From assembly GCA_903832075.1 (NCBI GenBank), contig CAILAF010000028.1, positions 1 to 8,437 on the forward strand: 8,437 nucleotides of DNA, read 5' to 3'. Shown here piece by piece: positions 1-6,611 of the stretch (the stretch's first letter is position 1; each line of letters starts with the position of its first letter). The position numbers and the translations under genes are program-made. This stretch comes from an uncultured Chitinophagaceae bacterium. Its GTDB lineage: Bacteria; Bacteroidota; Bacteroidia; Chitinophagales; Chitinophagaceae. Under the pieces are notes generated by a model. The model made no database searches. It was not told the DNA's origin and worked only from the letters and a program-made list of their open reading frames with translations.

Positions 1-56
1 CCTGCCCAAAACCTTTTAAGCTAATCAAAGAACAAATGGATAATATAAAAACTATT

Positions 57-1484
57 TTATTCATTCACTATTTTTCCCAATAAAGTTCCCTGTGTACATT
101 CATCAACTTTAACCATTACATAATCGCCTGCATTTAAAGAATAATTTTCTTTCGGAAAGATGAGCACTTTATTTTGCGAGTTTCTTCCTTTCCAATCTTT
201 ATTATTTTTTTTGCTTTCACCTTCAATCAATACTTTGAATGTTTTATCAATATCTAATAAATTACTTTCTTTAGACAACCGATTTTGCACTTCAATTATT
301 TCTTGTAACCTTCTTCTTTTTGTTTCTTCAGGAATATCATCTTTATATCTTTTTTCTGCTAATGTTCCGGGTCTTTCACTATAAAAGAACATATAACTGT
401 AATCATATTTACTATATTCCATTATGCTTAAAGTATCTTGATGATCTTCTTCTGTTTCTGTACAAAAGCCGGCAATAATATCCGCCGAAATACTGCAATC
501 GGGCATTATTTCTTTTATTCGATCAACTTTTGCTATATACCATTCACGTGAATAGGTTCTATTCATTAACTGTAATATTCTACTGCTGCCGCTTTGAACA
601 GGTAAATGAATGTATTTGCAAATATTCTCATACTTTGCCATGGTATATAAAACTTCATCCGTAATATCTTTTGGATGTGATGTGCTAAAACGAATTCTCA
701 TATCAGGAGATACCTTTGCAACTTTTTCTAACAATTTGGCAAATGTTATTGTTTCACCATTTGATTCATCAATCCAATTATAACTATCAACATTTTGTCC
801 GAGTAATGTTACTTCTCTAAAACCTCTGTTATATAAATCGTTTGCTTCTGCAATGATGGAATGTGCATCACGACTGCGTTCGCGGCCACGAGTAAATGGA
901 ACCACACAAAAGCTGCACATGTTATTACATCCACGCATGATAGAGATAAAAGCGCAAATGCCATTACTATTTAAACGAACTGGAGAAATATCGGCATAAG
1001 TTTCATCACGACTTAATAAAACGTTTACAGATTTTTGTCCTCCATCTGTCTCTTCAATTAGTGACGGCAAACTTCTATATGCATCGGGACCAACAACTAA
1101 ATCAACTAATTTTTCTTCTTCTAATAATTTTGTTTTTAAACGTTCAGCCATACAACCCAATACACCAATCAACATTCCCGGCTTCTTGTTTTTTGTTTTT
1201 CGAAATTCTGTCAACCTTTTTCTTACTGTTTGTTCAGCTTTCTCTCTTATGGAACAAGTATTCAATAAAACCAGATCAGCTTCTTCAAAACGTTTAGTTG
1301 CACCAAAACCTTCTGTATTTAAAATGGAAGCAACAATTTCACTATCACTGAAATTCATAGCACAACCATAACTTTCTATATAAAATCTTTTTTTATATAG
1401 ATTAGGATCAACTTTAAAGGGAGAAAAAGCCTCACCTTGCTTGGATTCATCATGAACTTTTTCTTGTATTTCCAATATTTCCAT
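57..1484 (-). CDS. miaB: tRNA-2-methylthio-N6-dimethylallyladenosine synthase MiaB
   Basis: Radical-SAM methylthiotransferase that turns i6A37 into ms2i6A37 in tRNAs reading UNN codons; it works in the cytoplasm after MiaA. All three family domains are visible in the 475 residues. The N-terminal MTTase domain (about 32-150) has RFYIESYGCAMNFSDSE and the auxiliary-cluster cysteines C41, C77 and C111. The radical-SAM core has C186-x3-C190-x2-C193 in RGCNNMCSFCVVPFTRGRERSR, followed by LLGQNVDSY and HLPVQSGS. A C-terminal TRAM domain covers about 412-473. The RGRERSR and VQSGS stretches and overall length favour MiaB over the paralogues RimO and MtaB. The extra 30 N-terminal residues before the MTTase domain are common in Bacteroidota copies. 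The ATG lies 22 nt after a TAnnTTTG box. Downstream there are only 56 bases of window, with no terminator visible. Confidence 0.97.
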   Translation of the reverse strand: MEILEIQEKVHDESKQGEAFSPFKVDPNLYKKRFYIESYGCAMNFSDSEIVASILNTEGFGATKRFEEADLVLLNTCSIREKAEQTVRKRLTEFRKTKNKKPGMLIGVLGCMAERLKTKLLEEEKLVDLVVGPDAYRSLPSLIEETDGGQKSVNVLLSRDETYADISPVRLNSNGICAFISIMRGCNNMCSFCVVPFTRGRERSRDAHSIIAEANDLYNRGFREVTLLGQNVDSYNWIDESNGETITFAKLLEKVAKVSPDMRIRFSTSHPKDITDEVLYTMAKYENICKYIHLPVQSGSSRILQLMNRTYSREWYIAKVDRIKEIMPDCSISADIIAGFCTETEEDHQDTLSIMEYSKYDYSYMFFYSERPGTLAEKRYKDDIPEETKRRRLQEIIEVQNRLSKESNLLDIDKTFKVLIEGESKKNNKDWKGRNSQNKVLIFPKENYSLNAGDYVMVKVDECTQGTLLGKIVNE

Positions 1485-1506
1485 CTGTTATTTAAAATTT
1501 GGACAG

Positions 1507-1514
1507 CAAAAATA
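1507..1514 (-). promoter_or_regulatory. miaB promoter -7 box
   Basis: On the minus strand this reads TATTTTTG, an exact match to the Bacteroidota -7 consensus TAnnTTTG. It sits 22 nt before the miaB ATG, implying a leader of roughly 15 nt. No convincing -33 TTG lies at the expected distance. Confidence 0.55.
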
Positions 1515-1578
1515 CATAAAAGCATCAATCAATGCCACTTTGACAGAATCTTAACCTTAATTTTTATCATTCAGTCTT

Positions 1579-1586
1579 TACTTTTG
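1579..1586 (+). promoter_or_regulatory. DUF3078 gene promoter -7 box
   Basis: TACTTTTG matches the Bacteroidota -7 consensus TAnnTTTG exactly and ends 19 nt before the ATG at 1606. No TTG lies at the usual -33 distance; the nearest TTTGAC (1539-1544) is too far upstream. Confidence 0.6.
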
Positions 1587-1596
1587 CATTGCAAAA
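1582..1596. promoter_or_regulatory. Perfect 15-bp dyad over the DUF3078 promoter
   Basis: TTTTGCA-T-TGCAAAA is perfectly symmetric around base 1589. It overlaps the -7 box and the expected transcription start, where a bound repressor would block initiation. Short AT-rich dyads do occur by chance, so an operator role is inferred from position only. Confidence 0.3.
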
Positions 1597-1605
1597 ACTA
1601 AATCA

Positions 1606-2565
1606 ATGAAGAAAATTGTTTGTTATTGTTTATTATGCTTAATAGGATTGAATACTATTGCTCAGCAAGCTGTGGTTGGTAATTTAAGAACAGAAACTTC
1701 CCGAACAATTAAAAAAGAGGTTGACAGTACTAAGTGGAATTGGAAAAGAGGCGGTATAGTAAGTTTTAATTTATCACAAGGCTCGTTAAGTAATTGGGCT
1801 GCAGGTGGCGATAATTTTTCTTTAAATATTGGTTCATATTTCAACTATTTTTTCTTTTATAAAAAGGATAGGCACAGTTGGGATAATAATATTGATGTGA
1901 ACATTGGTTATGTTCAATCAACAACTTTGGGTAGTAGAAAGAATGATGATCGATTTGACTTTTTAAGTAAGTACGGCTATAAAATGGATTCTTTGGGAAA
2001 ATGGTATATATCCGGATTATTTGATTTTCGTTCTCAATTTTTTGATGGTTATACTTATCCTGGAGGTATTCCTGTTTATTCATCTTCATTTCTTTCGCCT
2101 GCTTATTTATTATTATCTATTGGTTTTGATTATAAAGTAAGCGATAAGTTTTCTGTTTTCTTATCTCCATTAACATCAAGAACAATTATTGTTTTAAGTA
2201 ATTCTCTTTCAAAAGAAGGCAAATATGGTGTTGATTCCGGTAAGCATACAATGGCGCAGTTGGGTTCTTTTGTTACACTCAATTATAATAATACTTTTTC
2301 CAAGACTGTAACTTTCAAAAGCAGAGTGGATCTTTTTTCTAATTATTTAAATAATCCACAGAATATAAATTTCTTTATGACCAATCAAGTTTCTTGTAAA
2401 ATAAGCAGATACTTTTCTGTTTCATACAGTTTGGATATGATCTATGACGATAATGTTCGGTTATTTGGTGCAAATGGAACTTCACCTGGTTTGCAAACCA
2501 AAAGCATTATTGGTATTGGTTTTCTTAAACCATTGAATATAAAAAAGAGAGTTGTTGGTGGTTAA
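1606..2565 (+). CDS. DUF3078 domain-containing exported protein
   Basis: Exported protein of unknown function, 319 residues, found widely in Bacteroidota. Residues 1-20 form a Sec signal peptide (MKK, hydrophobic core, then NTIAQQ near the cleavage site). The DUF3078 signature begins with FNLSQGSLSNWAAGGDN (54-70) and continues with GYVQ, RKNDDRFDFLSKYGYK, WYISGLFDFRSQFFDGY and FLSPAYLLLSIGFDY. The remainder alternates short polar and aromatic segments, and the C-terminal repeats of SVSYSLDMIYDD and SIIGIGFLKPL type resemble outer-membrane beta strands. An outer-membrane barrel or barrel-like location is therefore likely, but it is inferred. The gene is monocistronic: it diverges from miaB, and its stop is 17 bp from the stop of the convergent L,D-transpeptidase gene. 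The ATG follows an A-rich leader and a perfect TAnnTTTG box. Confidence 0.88.
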   Translation: MKKIVCYCLLCLIGLNTIAQQAVVGNLRTETSRTIKKEVDSTKWNWKRGGIVSFNLSQGSLSNWAAGGDNFSLNIGSYFNYFFFYKKDRHSWDNNIDVNIGYVQSTTLGSRKNDDRFDFLSKYGYKMDSLGKWYISGLFDFRSQFFDGYTYPGGIPVYSSSFLSPAYLLLSIGFDYKVSDKFSVFLSPLTSRTIIVLSNSLSKEGKYGVDSGKHTMAQLGSFVTLNYNNTFSKTVTFKSRVDLFSNYLNNPQNINFFMTNQVSCKISRYFSVSYSLDMIYDDNVRLFGANGTSPGLQTKSIIGIGFLKPLNIKKRVVGG

Positions 2566-2582
2566 TAATAAATTATTTCTTT

Positions 2583-3323
2583 TTATTGTGTGATTATTTT
2601 TGAATGTGCTGCATAATATTTATCAGGGCTGTACATAAAAAGGCAAGTGCCATTTTGGATAGTTTCAATTACATTTTTATAAATTGTTACAGGAATAGCT
2701 GGACATCCTAAACTTCTTCCAATGAAGCCTTGTGCTGAAACATAATCTTGATCGACATAAGCGGCACTGTGCATTACAATACCTCTGCGTAATGCATTGT
2801 CATTAATTCCTTTTTCAGTGCCATCCAAACGTAAAGAATAACCATGACTGCCGTTATAAGTTTTACCGGTAATATAAAATCCAAGACTAGTTTTCTTACT
2901 TTCAATTTTATTAGAAAATTTAGTAGCGGTTTTTAATCCTGAATTTTTTCCATGCGCTACAAAAGTGTTGTATAATAATTGCCCTTCTTTTAAATCAATT
3001 ACAAATAATCTTTTTTTATTAGAAGGCAAACTGAAATCAATGATAGAAATAATATTCTCGTTTAAAATTTTTCCTGCAGCCAATAAATAATTATAACCTG
3101 TTAATGCGTTATCAAATGCTTCGCGAGATAATCCTAATTCATTTAATTGTAAAGTTTCGTAGATGATTAATTTACTTTCGATGTTACTAATAATTTTTTT
3201 TTCAGTATAAGATGAAATGATTTTATGGTTTCTTTCAGGCGAAGCCATAACAATTGCTCCAAATAAAAAAGAAAGCGAAATAAAACTTAATGGTATGATT
3301 AATTTTCTGTTCATTGTTTTCAT
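2583..3323 (-). CDS. Murein L,D-transpeptidase catalytic domain (YkuD_2-type) protein
   Basis: Predicted periplasmic cysteine transpeptidase or hydrolase acting on peptidoglycan stem peptides, in the YkuD_2 group typical of Gram-negative bacteria. With the ATG at 3323 the protein has 246 residues. Residues 1-27 form a signal peptide (MKTMNRK, then a hydrophobic run ending VMAS). The catalytic domain covers about 100-232: VAHGKNSG, KFSNKIESKKTSLGFY, GSHGYSLRLDG, GIVMHSAAYV with candidate histidine H185, and GRSLGCPAIP with the nucleophile C207. The motif is SLGCPA rather than the SHGCxR of classical YkuD enzymes, as expected for this subgroup. A 12-base-longer reading starts at TTG and runs into promoter-like sequence, so it was rejected. 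A second ATG at 3314 is equally plausible and fits the promoter spacing better. The gene is monocistronic and convergent with the DUF3078 gene. Confidence 0.88.
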   Translation of the reverse strand: MKTMNRKLIIPLSFISLSFLFGAIVMASPERNHKIISSYTEKKIISNIESKLIIYETLQLNELGLSREAFDNALTGYNYLLAAGKILNENIISIIDFSLPSNKKRLFVIDLKEGQLLYNTFVAHGKNSGLKTATKFSNKIESKKTSLGFYITGKTYNGSHGYSLRLDGTEKGINDNALRRGIVMHSAAYVDQDYVSAQGFIGRSLGCPAIPVTIYKNVIETIQNGTCLFMYSPDKYYAAHSKIITQ

Positions 3324-3332
3324 TAGGGAATG

Positions 3333-3340
3333 CAAAGTAA
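3333..3340 (-). promoter_or_regulatory. Possible L,D-transpeptidase promoter -7 box
   Basis: On the minus strand this reads TTACTTTG, one mismatch from TAnnTTTG. It lies 18 nt before the ATG at 3314 and 9 nt before the ATG at 3323. The first distance matches the 17-24 nt seen at the other genes here and would favour the shorter protein. Confidence 0.35.
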
Positions 3341-3417
3341 TTTAAAAACAATGAAACTTTTGATTACCCGAAAAGGATTAACAATTACGTGTTTATTTGA
3401 ATTTAAAACCTCTAATA

Positions 3418-3457
3418 ACCAGTTATTTACAAAAATGATAATTAAACAATAGCTGGT
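3418..3457. repeat. Inverted repeat, 10-bp arms
   Basis: ACCAGTTATT (3418-3427) and AATAGCTGGT (3448-3457) can pair over ten positions, with one G-U pair in a plus-strand transcript, around a 20-nt loop. It lies between the Pmp3-gene terminator and the L,D-transpeptidase gene. No poly-T follows, so it is not a normal terminator. Function unknown. Confidence 0.3.
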
Positions 3458-3469
3458 ATAAAAAATAAA

Positions 3470-3498
3470 AACCTCTTTTGAAAAACACAAAAGAGGTT
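3470..3498 (-). terminator. Rho-independent terminator of the Pmp3/YqaE gene
   Basis: A perfect 10-bp stem (AACCTCTTTT with AAAAGAGGTT) encloses a 9-nt loop. On the minus strand it is followed by TTTATTTTTTATA. It begins about 20 nt past the stop codon of the gene at 3519-3941. Confidence 0.85.
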
Positions 3499-3518
3499 AA
3501 AATAATTTATGGCTACAA

Positions 3519-3941
3519 TTAAGCCAATATTACAATCAAAGCATAGATTACCCCCGGGATCCAAAATAATAACGTTAATAATAAGCTTAACCAGAACTTT
3601 CCGTTTAAAGCATTTTCATGTAATAAAACAGCCAATGGTGGTAATATGATTGCTAAAATAACCAAGAGAATCGTGTTGGTACTTACCTCGTCGTTATTGG
3701 CTTTTGCAGCTTTATAATTTTTCAACGCAAGTTTCGCTTCTTTGATGCGAAACATTTTTTCTTTGTGCGACAAACTTTTAAATTCATTCAATGCATTTTT
3801 TAAAGTGGTTTCATTGACAGTTGTTAATGAATCAGTAACAACAACATTCACAGAAGAATCTTTTGCTGGAACAATCATCGAAGCAAAAGAAAAGTTCATT
3901 GCTGCTATACAGATTATTAATAGGGTTGATTTCAGTTTCAT
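3519..3941 (-). CDS. Pmp3/YqaE (UPF0057) family membrane protein with N-terminal extension
   Basis: Small integral membrane protein of 140 residues. The C-terminal part (about 90-140) is a typical Pmp3/YqaE unit: a first membrane helix ILLVILAIILPPLAVLL, then HENALNGKFW, then a second helix LSLLLTLLFWIPGVIYALIVIL. Stand-alone members are only about 50-60 residues and are linked to membrane potential and salt or stress tolerance; the exact role is unknown. Here the domain is preceded by a Sec signal peptide (1-20, ending FSFAS), a Thr/Val-rich stretch, and a charged helical segment (about 43-83, with HKEKMFRIKEAKLALKNYKAAK). This arrangement puts the charged segment in the periplasm if the signal is cleaved. 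The gene is a single unit with a strong terminator. No TAnnTTTG box is visible in the 124 bp upstream, unlike most neighbours. Confidence 0.87.
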   Translation of the reverse strand: MKLKSTLLIICIAAMNFSFASMIVPAKDSSVNVVVTDSLTTVNETTLKNALNEFKSLSHKEKMFRIKEAKLALKNYKAAKANNDEVSTNTILLVILAIILPPLAVLLHENALNGKFWLSLLLTLLFWIPGVIYALIVILA

Positions 3942-4065
3942 AAAGTTAATTTTTAGTAAAAGAGAATGTTAATTGTTTAAGAAGTAATAAAGATGCGACA
4001 TCTATTTTTTGTGAAGTTACATATTTGCACAAAATACTTACATCATTCACAGGTTTTGAATAATC

Positions 4066-4854
4066 TTACACTTCTTTCCAAGTATGATCTGCCAATAATT
4101 GTACAGAAGAAATATATTGTTTAAAAGGTCCATTACCGCCCCATTCTTGCGGCGCAATTAAAGATAAAATATATGTGCTGTCTTTCTTTTCATACAAAAG
4201 ATAAGTATGACCAATTTGTGGTTTGAAATTTAATTTCGCCTCATAAATCATTAAACTTAATTCTTTTCTTTTTCTAATTTCTTGTGCTTGTCTTGCCAAT
4301 AATTCTATTTGTTGTTTGATTTGATCTAACTGCATATTGGTTTGTTCTTCCATTGCAGTTAATGCTTTATGTTTTATAACGCCTTCTTTTGTTGGACGGA
4401 TGGCAACACTGCCAACTGAAGATGCATAAGGCAATACGCTTAATTGTTTATGGTAAATTTCAATATTTATAAAAGGCTGCTGTTCTTTATTCAATCCTTT
4501 CTGAGTTACTTTCATATAACCATTTGAAAGAATTTCATTGATAACTTCCAAAATAATTTTTTCTTCTTTAAAGAAAGTTGTTTGAATGGTTGATGCATTA
4601 ATAATAGATGCTTGAATAGTATCAGCAATATCTTGGTCTTCGAAAGGATGTAATTGTTCATCAGGAACAACATTGTATTGTGTATAAAATGCTTGATTCT
4701 CTAAACTTACCCAATTGATGCTGATACTTAATGCTTTTGCATTTTGAATACTTTCAATTTTATAGTTACCGCTTTTAGGAGCAATTCCAAATTGAAAGTC
4801 ACATTTCTCCGGAATCAATTGCCAGCTTGCTAAAAAATTATAAGCCTGAACCAT
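4066..4854 (-). CDS. DUF2452 domain-containing protein
   Basis: Cytoplasmic-looking protein of unknown function, 262 residues, with no signal peptide or membrane segment. The C-terminal half (about 141-260) fits DUF2452, a domain shared with the eukaryotic C1orf50 family. Visible motifs are LPYASSVGSVAIRP, a helical stretch KALTAMEEQTNMQLDQIKQQ, IGHTYLLYEKKDS, LSLIAPQEWG and LLADHTW. The helical part (165-205) is Gln/Glu/Lys-rich and may form a coiled coil. The N-terminal half (1-138) is rich in predicted beta strands (SGNYKIESI, ALSISINWV, FINIEIYHK) and I do not recognise a named fold in it. The gene lies 76 bp after the GNAT stop on the same strand with no hairpin terminator between, so it could be the last gene of the deacetylase-GNAT unit. 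A weak box, AAATTTTG (one mismatch to TAnnTTTG), lies 24 nt before its ATG. Confidence 0.8.
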   Translation of the reverse strand: MVQAYNFLASWQLIPEKCDFQFGIAPKSGNYKIESIQNAKALSISINWVSLENQAFYTQYNVVPDEQLHPFEDQDIADTIQASIINASTIQTTFFKEEKIILEVINEILSNGYMKVTQKGLNKEQQPFINIEIYHKQLSVLPYASSVGSVAIRPTKEGVIKHKALTAMEEQTNMQLDQIKQQIELLARQAQEIRKRKELSLMIYEAKLNFKPQIGHTYLLYEKKDSTYILSLIAPQEWGGNGPFKQYISSVQLLADHTWKEV

Positions 4855-4930
4855 ATTTTTATTTGATTAGCATAATTACAAAATTTGGAACTATTTATTG
4901 TAGTTAAAATAAAAAAGTGGAATAAAAATT

Positions 4931-5449
4931 TTATAATTCTTTTTTCATCACAATAAATTCCAATGGTTGTTTTTGAATACCAAATTTGGCATCGGTAGGA
5001 AATGGTTTTGTTTCACCTGTTGTAGTAAATCCATTTCTTTTGTACCATGCAATTAATTCATGACGAACGGAAATAACTGTCATGATTATTTTATAAATGT
5101 TATTTTGTTTTGCAAATTCTTCTGAAGCAATAATTAATTTCTTACCAATTCCTTTTGCTTGCAAGGTTGGAGAAACTGTTAACATTCCAAGATATAAATA
5201 ATGCATTCTGTGTTCAAGCAATACACAACCAATAATATTTTTATTATCAACACATTTTAAAATAGTGTTGTTATTATTTTGAATAATTTCTTTTAAAGAA
5301 ACAATATCAGTTCTTTGTCCGCCTAACAAGTCTGCTTCCGATGTCCAGCCTTGCTTTGAGGATTCTCCGCGATAAGCACTATTTACTAAGGCAACCAATG
5401 ATTCAACATCATCAATGGTTGCTTCAGTAATGTATAAATCTGTGTTCAT
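4931..5449 (-). CDS. GNAT family N-acetyltransferase
   Basis: Predicted acetyl-CoA-dependent N-acetyltransferase of the GNAT superfamily, 172 residues, cytoplasmic. The acetyl-CoA-binding motif A is LGMLTVSPTLQAKGIGKKLI (88-107), with the pyrophosphate loop Q97-A-K-G-I-G102. The C-terminal motif B region is ELIAWYKRNGFTTTGE (131-146). The N-terminal stretch VNSAYRGESSKQGWTSEADLL is characteristic of a large uncharacterised GNAT subgroup. The substrate cannot be read from sequence. The ATG directly follows the TAA of the upstream deacetylase gene, in the same frame (TAAATG), so the two genes are almost certainly cotranscribed and probably translationally coupled. No separate promoter is visible. 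Confidence 0.92.
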   Translation of the reverse strand: MNTDLYITEATIDDVESLVALVNSAYRGESSKQGWTSEADLLGGQRTDIVSLKEIIQNNNNTILKCVDNKNIIGCVLLEHRMHYLYLGMLTVSPTLQAKGIGKKLIIASEEFAKQNNIYKIIMTVISVRHELIAWYKRNGFTTTGETKPFPTDAKFGIQKQPLEFIVMKKEL

Positions 5450-6280
5450 TTATTTTTTTTGCACAGAAGGGTAGTGGTCAATTGTTTCAAAAACATTTCT
5501 TGGATCTTGCTTTAAGATCGAAATAAATTGGCGCAATGAATCTGCAAATTGTTTTTTCTCAAACAATCTATCGTGGGATAAAATTACAATCGCATTTTGT
5601 TCATTAGTATTACCATCATCAAAGTGTTGATTAATTCTTTTTACCATTTCAACCGCACTTTCTTTTGGTTGTTTTTGTTTACCGTTTTGCGCCCATTCTA
5701 AATCCCAACCAACAATTTTATATCCTGTTGTATCTAACCTTTTAATTAAAGCATTATCGGCTTTCTGTCCGTGAATACTTCCATTTGATGCCCAAGTATT
5801 ATTTCCTGGTAAACGAATAATTTTTACTGGAATTTGTAAATCTTTTTCATTCTTCATAAAATCTTGATAAGCACTATCAGGCATTGAATAAAATTTTGAA
5901 TACTTATCATTGAAGCCATGTGTAAAACTATGATTGGCCAATAAAAATTCTGGATAATCATTTCTTATAGAATCAATCAATCTTTTTTTGAATGGTCCAA
6001 CTTGATTAAACCCAACAGCAAAAAAAGTTGCTTTTATTCCTTGCTCATGAAAAACGTTTTTACAATTTGTAGTTCCCGGTGGTTGTGGACAATCATCCCA
6101 AGTTAAAAAGATATAACGTTTAGAACTGTCGTATTTGATTGGTGTGCCCGGAATAGGCTTTGCAACAATAGTTTTAACGGAATCGCTTGTAGCTTTTTTG
6201 TTAGATGCATTATTACAACTTACTAAACTTGTAATAATTAGTACAGCGATTGCTGAATACATTTTGTTTTTAAAATTCAT
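5450..6280 (-). CDS. Polysaccharide deacetylase (NodB/CE4-like) family lipoprotein
   Basis: Predicted membrane-anchored carbohydrate esterase that removes acetyl groups from an N-acetylated sugar polymer, 276 residues. An N-terminal lipoprotein signal is clear: MNFKNKMYSAIAVLIITSLVSC with lipobox LVSC and lipidated C22. CE4 motifs follow in order: TWDD (60-63, the usual TFDD with candidate base D62 and metal ligand D63), NHSFTH with metal ligands H117 and H121, IRLPG (R156, P158), VGWDLEW (W192, D193) and ILSHD with H236. All key residues are present, so it is probably active; the polymer is unknown. Longer readings start at ATG 6304, ATG 6316 or TTG 6373. They were rejected because a perfect TAnnTTTG box at 6305-6312 puts the transcript start near 6300, and because 6280 gives a proper short lipoprotein n-region. 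It is the first gene of a unit with the GNAT gene. Confidence 0.92.
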   Translation of the reverse strand: MNFKNKMYSAIAVLIITSLVSCNNASNKKATSDSVKTIVAKPIPGTPIKYDSSKRYIFLTWDDCPQPPGTTNCKNVFHEQGIKATFFAVGFNQVGPFKKRLIDSIRNDYPEFLLANHSFTHGFNDKYSKFYSMPDSAYQDFMKNEKDLQIPVKIIRLPGNNTWASNGSIHGQKADNALIKRLDTTGYKIVGWDLEWAQNGKQKQPKESAVEMVKRINQHFDDGNTNEQNAIVILSHDRLFEKKQFADSLRQFISILKQDPRNVFETIDHYPSVQKK

Positions 6281-6304
6281 TATGTTATTGTTATTATTAA
6301 TCAT

Positions 6305-6312
6305 CAAATATA
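6305..6312 (-). promoter_or_regulatory. Deacetylase-GNAT promoter -7 box
   Basis: On the minus strand this reads TATATTTG, a perfect TAnnTTTG, 24 nt before the ATG at 6280. It is identical to the box of the small basic protein gene upstream. It decides the start codon of the deacetylase, because the alternative ATG at 6304 would lie before the transcript start. Confidence 0.6.
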
Positions 6313-6381
6313 CCATTGAATGATGTGCAATAAAATGAGAAGTTATTCTACGGTGTGAATAAACAGTATTCAAAAAAAATA

Positions 6382-6405
6382 AAACCCGTTTAATGAAACG
6401 GGTTT
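6382..6405 (-). terminator. Rho-independent terminator of the small basic protein gene
   Basis: A perfect 10-bp stem (AAACCCGTTT with AAACGGGTTT) has the 4-nt loop AATG. On the minus strand it is followed by TATTTTTTTTG. It lies 26 nt past the stop at 6432, which supports that small gene as a real transcription unit. Confidence 0.88.
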
Positions 6406-6431
6406 ATGATAAAAATAAAATTGTTCATCCA

Positions 6432-6590
6432 TTAACTTCCTCTGCTGCCACCAGTTTTAATTGGTTTCTTTGTAACACCTGCAGGCTTTGCTGCACCTGG
6501 TTTTGTAATAAATTTAGAACTTTGAATATTGTTCTTTTGGTTTTTATTTGGCAACCCATTGCCTTTCTTATTATTAGTTGGTAACGACAT
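6432..6590 (-). CDS. Small highly basic hypothetical protein (52 aa)
   Basis: Unrecognised 52-residue protein starting MSLPTNNKKGNG and ending KKPIKTGGSRGS. It has ten lysines, one arginine and no aspartate or glutamate, with many Asn, Gly and Pro residues and a single aromatic residue (F27). It therefore looks unstructured and strongly positively charged. A nucleic-acid- or ribosome-associated role is possible on composition alone. There is no signal peptide or membrane segment. Support for a real gene is its own perfect TAnnTTTG box 21 nt before the ATG and a strong terminator 26 nt after the stop. An ATG eight codons further upstream (6614) was rejected because it lies inside that promoter box. 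Confidence 0.72.
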   Translation of the reverse strand: MSLPTNNKKGNGLPNKNQKNNIQSSKFITKPGAAKPAGVTKKPIKTGGSRGS

Positions 6591-6611
6591 ATTAAATGAG
6601 TTTAGTGATAA

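Noticed and set aside
1..81. Possible 3' end of a plus-strand gene overlapping the end of miaB
   Set aside because: One frame is open from base 3 to a TAA at 79-81, but there is too little sequence to recognise a protein and it would overlap miaB by 25 bases; the other two plus frames stop by base 24.
160..384. Plus-strand open frames inside miaB, and similar frames inside the deacetylase and ahcY genes
   Set aside because: They are antisense shadows of strongly supported genes, with composition reflecting the AT-rich opposite strand and no family motifs.
3324..3335. TTG start of the L,D-transpeptidase
   Set aside because: ATG codons lie 12 and 21 bases downstream with a proper signal peptide, and the TTG sits inside the possible -7 box.
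3351..3452. A 33-residue plus-strand ORF starting MKLLITRKGL
   Set aside because: It is intergenic, has no promoter box or terminator in its direction, and no recognisable features; an ORF this short is expected by chance.
3991..4003. Small hairpin AGATGcgaCATCT upstream of the Pmp3 gene
   Set aside because: Only 5 bp of stem; the T run follows it on the plus strand, where there is no gene to terminate. Probably chance.
4889..4905. AACTA-loop-TAGTT hairpin between the GNAT and DUF2452 genes
   Set aside because: Five-pair AT-rich stem without a T tract on the minus strand; not a credible terminator.
6281..6373. Longer N-terminus of the deacetylase (starts at TTG 6373, ATG 6316 or ATG 6304)
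   Set aside because: The first begins in the upstream terminator's T tract, all lie upstream of the transcript start implied by the box at 6305-6312, and they bury the lipoprotein signal behind extra residues.
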